A DNA stretch of 64,000 nucleotides from Pseudomonadota bacterium (GTDB lineage Bacteria > Pseudomonadota > Gammaproteobacteria > Burkholderiales > Burkholderiaceae_C), in NCBI GenBank assembly GCA_023387335.1, contig JAEWIF010000037.1, positions 1 through 64,000 of the forward strand, written 5' to 3'. A program made the position numbers and the translations under genes. This document shows positions 57,853-64,000 of this stretch, piece after piece (within the stretch, counting starts at the first letter, position 1; each line of letters opens with the position of its first letter). The notes beneath the pieces were generated by a model that saw only the letters and a program-made list of their open reading frames with translations, did no database searches and was not told the DNA's origin.

Positions 57853-60003
57853 ATGGCCCAGTCCAAACCGGACGCCACGCGCAGATCAAGGTCCGGCGAT
57901 GCCGGCGCGGCCAAGCAGAAACAGCTGGAGGGCTTCGGCCAGGCCCCCGAGAACTTCCTGACCACGACGCAAGGCGTGGTCGTCCCGGACAACCACGGTT
58001 CGCTGCGCGCCGGCGCGCGCGGCCCGACGCTGCTGGAAGACTTCCTGCTGCGCGAGAAGCTCACGCACTTCGACCGCGAGCGCATCCCGGAGCGCGTGGT
58101 CAACGCGCGCGGCGCCGGCGCCCACGGCTACTTCGAGCTGTACAAGTCGTTCGGCCAGTACACCCGGGCCGACTTCCTGCAGGAGGCGGGCCTGCGCACG
58201 CCGGTGTTCGTGCGCTTCTCCGGCTTCACCGGCGAACGCGGATCGGCCGACACGGTGCGCGACCTGCGCGGCTTCTCGGTGAAGTTCTACACGCGCGAAG
58301 GCAACTACGACCTGGTGGGTGCGAGCGCGCCGGTGTTCTTCATCCAGGACGCGATCAAGTTCCCGGACCTGGTGCACGCGCTCAAGCCGGAGCCGCACCA
58401 CGGCATGCCGCAGGCTTCCAGCGCGCACGACACCTTCTGGGACTTCGTCTCGCTGATGCCCGAGAGCACGCACGCGCTGATGTGGCTGATGTCCGACCGC
58501 GCGCTGCCGCGCAGCTGGCGGATGATGGAATTCTTCGGCATCCACAGCTTCCGCTTCGTCAACGCGCACGGCGCGGCGCACTTCGTCAAGTTCCACTGGA
58601 AGCCCAAGCTCGGGCGCCACGCGCTGGCCTGGGACGAGGCGCAGAAGATCGCCGGCCGCGACCCCGACTTCCACCGTCGCGACCTGTGGGAAGCCATCGC
58701 GCGCGGCCATTGCCCCGAGTGGGAACTGGGCGTGCAGCTGGTGGAGGAGGGCAAGGCCGATGCGCTGGGCATCGACCTGCTGGATCCCACCAAGCTCCTG
58801 CCCGAGGAACTGGTGCCGGTGCAGCCGGTGGGCAAGCTGGTGCTCAACCGCAACCCGGACAACTTCTTCGGCGAAAGCGAGCAGGTCGCGTTCAACCCGG
58901 GCCACCTGGTGCCCGGCATCGACTTCAGCAACGACCCGCTGTTGCAGGGCCGGCTGTTCTCCTACCTGGATGCGCAGGTCGCGCGCCTGGGCGGGGCCAA
59001 CTTCCACGAGCTGCCGATCAACCGCAGCCTCTGCCCGTTCCACAACCACCAGCGCGACGGCGCGCATCGCTCGACCCTGCCCAAGGGCCAGGTGAGCTAC
59101 GAGCCCAACACGCTGGGCACCGGGTCGGAGTTCCGGGTGGACGGCGGGCACCAGGGTTTCCAGAGCCATCCGGAAGCGCTGGATGCGTCCAAGGTGCGCC
59201 GGCCGAGCGCCAGCTTCGACGACCACTTCAGCCAGGCCACGCTGTTCTGGAACAGCCAGAGCCCGGCGGAGAAGGACCACATCGTGTGCGCGTTCCAGTA
59301 CGAGCTGTCGCGCGTGGAAACGCCCGCGATCCGGCAGCGCGTGGTGGACAACCTTGCGCACGTGGACGCGCGGCTGGCGCGCAAGGTGGGCGATCCGCTC
59401 GGGTTGGCGCCCGACGCCAAGGCCGCGGCGGGGCGCGCGGGCTTCCGCGAGTTCCGCGGAAAGCCGCCGGCGGAGTCCTCGCCCGCGCTCAGCATGGAGG
59501 CCAACGGCAGTGCGCTGGTGACACGGCGCGTCGCCGTGCTGGTGGCGGCGGGGGTGGAGATCGGCGCGCTGAAGATCGTGCAGCAGGCGCTGGCCGAGCA
59601 CCAGGTCAACCTGAAGATCGTCGCGGACCACCTGGGCGTGGTGTCGACCTCCTCGGGGCAGCAGCTTCCGGTGGACCACTGCTTCCTCACCGCCTCGTCG
59701 GTGCAGTTCGACGCGGTGCTGGTGCCCGGCGGAGCGGCCCATGCGCAGGCGCTCGCGGCCAACGGTCGCGCGGTGCACTTCGTGCTGGAGGCGTACCGGC
59801 ACTGCAAGCCGATCTGCGTGATCGGCGAAGGCGTGGAGCTGCTGCGGACGCTCGGGATGGACGCGAACACGCCCTCTGCCGAAGGCGTGCTGATCGGCAA
59901 GGGCGACCCGGCCGGCCGCGTGCCGCTGGCGCAGGACTTCATCGCGGCGATGGCGCGGCACCGGCACTGGGGGCGCAGCCGGCTGGAGTCCGTTCCGGCC
60001 TGA
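57853..60003 (+). CDS. katE: Large-subunit (HPII-type) catalase homologue lacking the distal catalytic residues
   Basis: This 716-residue clade II catalase homologue has a catalase core (~40-560) and a C-terminal flavodoxin/GATase1-like domain (~560-716). The heme-proximal region QGRLFSYLDAQVARLGG with its Tyr is intact, as is the distal Ser (VRFSG). The essential distal His, normally in ERVVHARG, is Asn84 (ERVVNARGAGAHGYF). The distal Asn, normally in DLVGNNTP, is Ala157 (DLVGASAP). In E. coli HPII the equivalents are His128 and Asn201, and changing His128 abolishes catalase activity. The open frame is complete, so this may be a heme protein with another activity. AGGAG precedes ATG 57853. 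It sits between rpe and gph. Confidence 0.9.
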   Translation: MAQSKPDATRRSRSGDAGAAKQKQLEGFGQAPENFLTTTQGVVVPDNHGSLRAGARGPTLLEDFLLREKLTHFDRERIPERVVNARGAGAHGYFELYKSFGQYTRADFLQEAGLRTPVFVRFSGFTGERGSADTVRDLRGFSVKFYTREGNYDLVGASAPVFFIQDAIKFPDLVHALKPEPHHGMPQASSAHDTFWDFVSLMPESTHALMWLMSDRALPRSWRMMEFFGIHSFRFVNAHGAAHFVKFHWKPKLGRHALAWDEAQKIAGRDPDFHRRDLWEAIARGHCPEWELGVQLVEEGKADALGIDLLDPTKLLPEELVPVQPVGKLVLNRNPDNFFGESEQVAFNPGHLVPGIDFSNDPLLQGRLFSYLDAQVARLGGANFHELPINRSLCPFHNHQRDGAHRSTLPKGQVSYEPNTLGTGSEFRVDGGHQGFQSHPEALDASKVRRPSASFDDHFSQATLFWNSQSPAEKDHIVCAFQYELSRVETPAIRQRVVDNLAHVDARLARKVGDPLGLAPDAKAAAGRAGFREFRGKPPAESSPALSMEANGSALVTRRVAVLVAAGVEIGALKIVQQALAEHQVNLKIVADHLGVVSTSSGQQLPVDHCFLTASSVQFDAVLVPGGAAHAQALAANGRAVHFVLEAYRHCKPICVIGEGVELLRTLGMDANTPSAEGVLIGKGDPAGRVPLAQDFIAAMARHRHWGRSRLESVPA

Positions 60004-60017
60004 GGCACACTGCCTGC

Positions 60018-60680
60018 ATGCCTCTCGCGCCCGGATTGCAGGCGGCCATCGTCGATCTCGATGGCACGCTGGTGGACACGCTCGGCGACTTCACGGTCGC
60101 CCTCAACGCAACGCTCTCGGAGCTGTCGCTGCCGTCCCTCGATGCTTCACGCATCGAGTTGATGGTGGGCAAGGGGTCGGAGCACCTGATCCGCTCCGCG
60201 CTCGCAGCCGCGGGCGGATCGCCCGCGCTGTACGACACGGCCTGGGACGCGTACCAGCGGCATTACCTTGAGGTGAACGGCAAGCACTCCGATGTCTACG
60301 CCGGCGTGGAGGACGGGCTGCGCTTGCTGCGGAGTGAAGGACTGCGCCTCGCCTGCGTGACCAACAAGCCGACGCGCTTCGCCGTCGAACTGCTTGACCG
60401 GAAGGGCCTGGCCGGCGCGTTCGAGGCGGTGTTCGGCGGCGACGCGTTCGAGCGCAAGAAGCCCGATCCGATGCCGTTCCTGCGCACTTGCGCGGCTTTG
60501 GGCTCGGCGCCGGAGCGCACGCTGGTCGTGGGCGATTCGAGCAATGACGCGGCGGCCGCGCGCGCGGCCGGTTGTCCGGTGGTGCTGGTCCGCTACGGCT
60601 ACAACCACGGCGAGCCGATCGACTCGGTGGATGCCGACGGCTTCGTGGATTCGATGGCGGAGATCGGCCGCCTTCTCTAG
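60018..60680 (+). CDS. gph: Phosphoglycolate phosphatase
   Basis: This 220-residue HAD-superfamily phosphatase shows motif I VDLDGTLVDT (~14-23), motif II CVTNKPTRFAVELL (~114-127), motif III lysine in FERKKPDPMPF, and motif IV VVGDSSNDAAAARAAG (~171-186). Gph removes phosphate from 2-phosphoglycolate. The usual partner order rpe-gph-trpE supports the assignment. It starts 14 bases after katE and overlaps by four bases the end of the convergent chalcone-isomerase-fold gene. Confidence 0.9.
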   Translation: MPLAPGLQAAIVDLDGTLVDTLGDFTVALNATLSELSLPSLDASRIELMVGKGSEHLIRSALAAAGGSPALYDTAWDAYQRHYLEVNGKHSDVYAGVEDGLRLLRSEGLRLACVTNKPTRFAVELLDRKGLAGAFEAVFGGDAFERKKPDPMPFLRTCAALGSAPERTLVVGDSSNDAAAARAAGCPVVLVRYGYNHGEPIDSVDADGFVDSMAEIGRLL

Positions 60681-61267
60681 GCGGCAGGCTTGCCGAGGAG
60701 CGCTTCCTTCAGCTTCCAGTCGGCCGGGACGGGGCCCAGCCAGATGCGCAGCAGCGCGTTGAAGAACTCCGGCTCCTTGAACGGCTCGCCCTGAACCACG
60801 CCCTTGACCGTGACCACGGTGCCGGTGCCGGGCACCCAGTCGATCAGGAAGGTCTCGCCGGCATTGAGCTTCTTGTGGTCGCTGAAGATCTGGCTCATGC
60901 GCATCACGCCCGGCACCAGCCTGGAGAAGGACGACTTGTCCATGTTGTCCTCCATGCCGCGCGAGAACAGCTTGCCCAGCTCCGACGAATCGACCTCGCG
61001 CAGCATGGTGACGCTCATGCGCTTGGCGCCCGGCATGGCCAGCACTTCTTCGGGCGTGCCCGCCTTCTTCGGCAGGTACAGGCCCGCGGCGTAGACCTTG
61101 AACACGGCCTTGTAGCGGACGCCCGCGCCGTTGAGTTGCAGCTTCGAGCCGCGCACGTCGGTCGCGTCTTCGTACTTCACGCCCGACAGCGCGACCGGTT
61201 CAGCCTGGACGGCCGCGACGCAGGCGAGGGCGGCGAGGCCGAGAAGCAGGGAGCGCAGTGTCTTCAT
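60677..61267 (-). CDS. Chalcone-isomerase-fold periplasmic protein
   Basis: This 196-residue protein has a signal peptide (MKTLRSLLLGLAALACVAAVQA). The bacterial chalcone isomerase-like fold is indicated by LQLNGAGVRYKAVFKVYAAG (~47-66), PKKAGTPEEVLAMPGAKRMS, and FLIDWVPGTGTVVTVKG. Bacterial members are unlikely to be flavonoid enzymes, and fatty-acid binding has been proposed for the fold. It is divergent from the trp leader across ~118 bases. Confidence 0.83.
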   Translation of the reverse strand: MKTLRSLLLGLAALACVAAVQAEPVALSGVKYEDATDVRGSKLQLNGAGVRYKAVFKVYAAGLYLPKKAGTPEEVLAMPGAKRMSVTMLREVDSSELGKLFSRGMEDNMDKSSFSRLVPGVMRMSQIFSDHKKLNAGETFLIDWVPGTGTVVTVKGVVQGEPFKEPEFFNALLRIWLGPVPADWKLKEALLGKPAA

Positions 61268-61385
61268 CGTTGTGTCTCTCAAAAAAGAACGCTCGTTCGA
61301 AATCGCCGCGGATTGTTGTGCAGCCGCCGAACCGGACCCATCCGGGTTTTCGCGCTGGAAGTCACCTTTGCTACACTCGTCCGCG

Positions 61386-61469
61386 ATGTTCATCCACCAC
61401 ATCACCGTCACAGGTTGCTCCGGCCGGGGAGCCTGGCCCTGGCGCAAGCCAGTCAACGTGCACTCCTGA
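61386..61469 (+). CDS. trpL: Candidate trp leader peptide (27 residues, W-P-W)
   Basis: A 27-codon frame from ATG 61386 to TGA 61469 (MFIHHITVTGCSGRG, then AWPWRKPVNVHS) contains two Trp codons separated by one Pro codon. It ends 95 bases before trpE. Two perfect hairpins follow the stop codon. TACACT (61372-61377) upstream could be a promoter -10 element, which would put the transcript start within a few bases of the ATG. This resembles the near-leaderless trpL of other proteobacteria. The inference is ribosome-mediated attenuation by tryptophan. Confidence 0.6.
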   Translation: MFIHHITVTGCSGRGAWPWRKPVNVHS

Positions 61470-61472
61470 TCT

Positions 61473-61512
61473 GCACGGGGCAGCCCGTGCCCCGCGTCCC
61501 GGCCCCCGGGAC
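61473..61512 (+). promoter_or_regulatory. Tandem hairpins between trpL and trpE
   Basis: GCACGGG (61473-61479) pairs with CCCGTGC (61484-61490), and GTCCCGG (61496-61502) pairs with CCGGGAC (61506-61512), both perfectly. No T-tract follows the second stem, so if this is an attenuator it may act through Rho or translation, or be non-canonical. Confidence 0.5.
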
Positions 61513-61563
61513 ATCCGATCGATCCAAGCGGCCCTCGCCGCATGAGCTTGTGGAGGCTCACCC

Positions 61564-63063
61564 GTGATCACCGAACTCGAATTCAAGAGCCTGGCACTGC
61601 AAGGCTTCAACCGCATCCCGCTGATGGCGGAAGCTTTCGCGGACCTCGAAACACCGCTCTCGCTCTATCTCAAGCTGGCCCACGGCCGGGGCAACGGCAA
61701 GCACAGCTTCCTGCTCGAATCCGTCGTCGGCGGCGAGCGTTTCGGCCGCTACAGCTTCATCGGCCTGCCCGCCCGCACGCTGCTTCGGGCCACCGGCTTC
61801 GGCGCCGACGCGGCGACCGAAGTCGTCACCGACGGCCAGGTGGTCGAGCGGGTGCGCGGCAATCCGCTGGACTTCGTCGGCGAGTACCAGAAGCGCTTCA
61901 AGGTGGCCTTGCGTCCCGGGCTGCCGCGCTTCTGTGGCGGCCTCGCCGGCTACTTCGGCTACGACGTGGTGCGCCACATCGAGAAGAAGCTGGAGAAGAG
62001 CTGTCCGCCCGACACGCTGGGCTGCCCCGACATCCTGCTGCTGCAGACCGAGGAACTGGCCGTCATCGACAACCTGTCGGGCAAGCTCTACCTGATCGTC
62101 TATGCCGACCCGGCGCGGCCCGAGGCGTACAGCAACGCGAAGAAGCGGCTGCGCGAACTCAAGGAGCAGTTGAAGTACTCGGTCAGCGCGCCGCAGGTGA
62201 AGCAGACCCAGAGCTTCCCGGCCGAGCGCGAGTTCTCCAAGGCCGACTACCTGAAGGCGGTGGACCGCGCCAAGGAGCTGATCGCCGCCGGCGACTTCAT
62301 GCAGGTGCAGGTCGGCCAGCGCATCAAGAAGCGCTTCACCGAGTCGCCGCTGTCGCTGTACCGCGCGCTGCGTTCGCTGAATCCCAGCCCCTACATGTAC
62401 TACTACGACTTCGGCGAGTTCCAGGTGGTAGGCGCCTCGCCGGAGATCCTGGTGCGGCAGGAGCAGGTGGAAGAGGGCCAGAAGGTGACGATCCGTCCGC
62501 TGGCCGGCACGCGTCCGCGCGGCGCGACGGTCGAGCGCGACAAGGTGGTCGAGCAGGAACTGGTCAGCGATCCCAAGGAGCGCGCCGAGCACGTGATGCT
62601 GATCGACCTGGCGCGCAACGACATCGGGCGCATCGCCAGGACGGGCAGCGTGAAGGTGACCGAGGCCTTCGCCGTCGAGCGCTACAGCCACGTGATGCAT
62701 ATCGTGAGCAACGTCGAGGGCCTGCTGAACGAAGGCATGGACAGCATCGACGTGCTCAAGGCGACCTTCCCGGCCGGCACCCTGACCGGCGCGCCCAAGG
62801 TGCACGCGATGGAGCTGATCGACCAGCTCGAGCCCAGCAAGCGCGGCCTGTACGGCGGCGCCTGCGGCTACCTCAGCTACGCCGGCGACATGGACGTGGC
62901 CATCGCCATCCGCACGGGCATCGTCAAGGACCAGACGCTGTACGTGCAGGCGGCGGCGGGCGTCGTCGCGGACTCGGTGCCCGAGCTCGAATGGCAGGAA
63001 ACCGAAGCGAAGGCGCGGGCGCTGCTGCGCGCTTCCGAACTCGTCGAGGAGGGCCTGGAATGA
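61564..63063 (+). CDS. trpE: Anthranilate synthase component I
   Basis: This 499-residue chorismate-utilising subunit makes anthranilate from chorismate and ammonia. The N-terminal Trp-binding region includes LESVVGGERFGRYSFIGL (~50-67). The catalytic domain has PYMYYYDFGEFQVVGASPEI, RPLAGTRPRGAT, ERAEHVMLIDLARNDIGR and PAGTLTGAPKVHAMELI. The start is GTG 61564 with GGAGG upstream (61551-61555). A leader peptide with two Trp codons precedes it. Its stop overlaps the trpG start. Confidence 0.96.
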   Translation: MITELEFKSLALQGFNRIPLMAEAFADLETPLSLYLKLAHGRGNGKHSFLLESVVGGERFGRYSFIGLPARTLLRATGFGADAATEVVTDGQVVERVRGNPLDFVGEYQKRFKVALRPGLPRFCGGLAGYFGYDVVRHIEKKLEKSCPPDTLGCPDILLLQTEELAVIDNLSGKLYLIVYADPARPEAYSNAKKRLRELKEQLKYSVSAPQVKQTQSFPAEREFSKADYLKAVDRAKELIAAGDFMQVQVGQRIKKRFTESPLSLYRALRSLNPSPYMYYYDFGEFQVVGASPEILVRQEQVEEGQKVTIRPLAGTRPRGATVERDKVVEQELVSDPKERAEHVMLIDLARNDIGRIARTGSVKVTEAFAVERYSHVMHIVSNVEGLLNEGMDSIDVLKATFPAGTLTGAPKVHAMELIDQLEPSKRGLYGGACGYLSYAGDMDVAIAIRTGIVKDQTLYVQAAAGVVADSVPELEWQETEAKARALLRASELVEEGLE

Positions 63064-63629
63064 AGCTCCTGATGATCGACAACTACGACAGCTTCACCTA
63101 CAACCTGGTGCAGTACTTCGGCGAGCTGGGTGCGAAGGTGGAGGTGTTCCGCAACGACGAGATCACGATCGAGGGCGTCGCCGCGCGCGCGCCGGATCGG
63201 CTGGTGATCTCGCCCGGGCCGTGCTCGCCGGCGGAAGCGGGAATCTCGGTCGCGGCCATCCGGCACTTCGCCGGCAAGCTGCCCATCCTGGGCGTTTGCC
63301 TGGGCCACCAGAGCGTCGGCGCCGCGTTCGGCGGCAACATCATCCGCGCCGCGCAGCTGATGCACGGCAAGACCAGCGTGATCACGACCACGCGCCAGGG
63401 CGTGTTCGCGGACCTGCCGGAGCGCTTCACCGTCAACCGCTACCACTCGCTGGCGATCGAGAAGAGCACCTGCCCGCGCGAGCTGGAGACGACGGCCTGG
63501 ACCGACGACGGCGAGATCATGGGCGTGCGGCATCGCGAGTTGCCGATCCAGGGCGTGCAGTTCCACCCCGAGTCCATCCTCACCGAGCACGGCCACGCGA
63601 TGCTGAAGAACTTCCTGGAGCAGAAATGA
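63060..63629 (+). CDS. trpG: Anthranilate synthase glutamine amidotransferase component II
   Basis: This 189-residue class I amidotransferase supplies ammonia to TrpE. MLMIDNYDSFTYNLVQYFGE is at the start, the oxyanion region VISPGPCSPAEAG near 52-64, the nucleophile in GVCLGHQ (Cys80), and the His-Glu pair in VQFHPESILTEHG near 167-179. ATG 63060 overlaps the trpE stop. Its own stop overlaps the start of a threonine-aldolase gene instead of trpD. Confidence 0.96.
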   Translation: MKLLMIDNYDSFTYNLVQYFGELGAKVEVFRNDEITIEGVAARAPDRLVISPGPCSPAEAGISVAAIRHFAGKLPILGVCLGHQSVGAAFGGNIIRAAQLMHGKTSVITTTRQGVFADLPERFTVNRYHSLAIEKSTCPRELETTAWTDDGEIMGVRHRELPIQGVQFHPESILTEHGHAMLKNFLEQK

Positions 63630-64000
63630 GCGAGAAGAACGTCATCGACCTGCGCAGCGACACCGTCACCCGGCCCACCGCCGCGATGCGCGAGGCCATG
63701 ATGGCCGCGCCGCTGGGCGACGACGTCTTCGGCGACGATCCCAGCGTCAACGCGCTGCAGGACAGGATCGCTTCGATGCTCGGATTCGAGGCGGCGCTGT
63801 TCATGCCCACGGGCACGCAGAGCAACCTGTGCGGCGTGCTGTCGCACTGCCAGCGCGGCGACGAGTACATCGTCGGCCAGTTCCAGCACTGCTACCGCTG
63901 GGAAGGCGGCGGCGCCGCCGTGTTCGGCAGCGTGCAGCCGCAGCCGCTGGAACACCAGGCCGACGGCACGCTGGCGCTCGATGCGATCGAGGCCGCCATC
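63626..64000 (+). CDS. ltaE: Low-specificity L-threonine aldolase (N-terminal part, cut by window edge)
   Basis: The first 125 residues belong to a fold-type I PLP aldolase: VIDLRSDTVTRPTAAMREAM, APLGDDVFGDDPSVNALQD and FMPTGTQSNLCGVLSHCQRG are characteristic. The enzyme splits L-threonine/allo-threonine to glycine and acetaldehyde. The PLP lysine lies beyond the window. ATG 63626 overlaps the trpG stop (ATGA), so it is translationally coupled inside the trp operon, where trpD would be expected. Confidence 0.93.
   Translation, partial: MSEKNVIDLRSDTVTRPTAAMREAMMAAPLGDDVFGDDPSVNALQDRIASMLGFEAALFMPTGTQSNLCGVLSHCQRGDEYIVGQFQHCYRWEGGGAAVFGSVQPQPLEHQADGTLALDAIEAAI

Noticed and set aside
58482..60680. 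A long + frame covering katE in a second phase and continuing into gph
   Set aside because: Only the final 220 codons (gph from 60018) are real. The part overlapping katE is an Arg/Gly/Pro-rich shadow.
1..64000. tRNA, rRNA, CRISPR arrays, prophage or intact insertion sequences
   Set aside because: I looked for cloverleaf ends, regularly spaced repeats, integrase or transposase proteins and terminal repeats and saw none. A covariance-model scan could still find a short RNA.

Overview
The window is almost entirely a high-GC betaproteobacterial chromosome of the Comamonadaceae type (Ramlibacter/Variovorax-like; the genus is inference). The signs are gene orders typical of Burkholderiales (leuS-lptE-holA-proA, argS-SPOR-dsbA, lptA-lptB-rpoN, hpf-ptsN-hprK, bamE next to fur), strong G/C preference at third codon positions, and a short palindromic repeat of the kind dispersed in this family. 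The first ~6.5 kb looks different: the coding style is less GC-extreme, and it carries a type II secretion (T2SS) segment and the start of a pntA that resemble Pseudomonas. The two styles meet inside pntA, which stays in frame. The contig is therefore either a recombinant or a misassembly joined in a conserved stretch of pntA.

Layout. 1-5.7 kb: end of gspC, a secretin gspD with an unusual SPOR-like tail, a large M66 (StcE/TagA-like) lipoprotein metallopeptidase with a ricin-type lectin end, and a small periplasmic protein resembling the GspC HR domain. 5.7-6.2 kb: degenerate non-coding DNA. 6.2-11.7 kb: pntAa-pntAb-pntB, fadD and mtnN. 11.7-15.3 kb (minus): outer-membrane-type protein, corA, patatin and isochorismatase-fold hydrolase. 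15.4-18.4 kb: two small proteins, hpf-ptsN-hprK and fur. 18.5-30.3 kb: bamE-dapB, a TolQ/TolR-like pair, leuS-lptE-(rocD)-holA-proA, a protein of unknown function and gshA. 30.4-36.3 kb: kup behind an attenuator-like leader, a HigBA-type toxin-antitoxin pair, an orphan solute-binding protein, GST, gshB and a DUF1428 protein. 36.3-42.7 kb: class II amidotransferase, MFS exporter, CWC protein, glcB with a divergent LysR gene, and DUF2214. 42.7-50.5 kb: argS-SPOR-dsbA, lptA-lptB-rpoN, rRNA methyltransferase and a PIN protein. 50.5-56.4 kb (minus): pncC-pgpA-nuclease-thiL, glsB, a YbdK-type ligase, a cation/proton antiporter and apaG. 56.5-64 kb: rpe, a katE island, gph, a chalcone-isomerase-fold protein, and a trp operon (leader-trpE-trpG-ltaE).

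Gene cooperation. LptA, LptB and LptE serve LPS transport, BamE outer-membrane assembly, and GshA/GshB/GST glutathione metabolism. RocD and ProA both feed glutamate semialdehyde into proline synthesis. The most unusual observations are: (i) KatE lacks both distal catalytic residues (His to Asn84, Asn to Ala157); (ii) a promoter-like motif TCCTACW-N16-TCSGACA precedes two stress-type loci, with its TCCTACA half near two more; (iii) a 30-codon reading frame made largely from a repeat couples pntAb to pntB by ATGA overlaps at both ends; (iv) a possible trp leader peptide with a W-P-W motif; (v) a Kup leader with mutually exclusive hairpins and a TTG start inside the T-tract; (vi) the T2SS-mucinase-like cluster. 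No rRNA, tRNA, CRISPR array or intact insertion sequence was seen.
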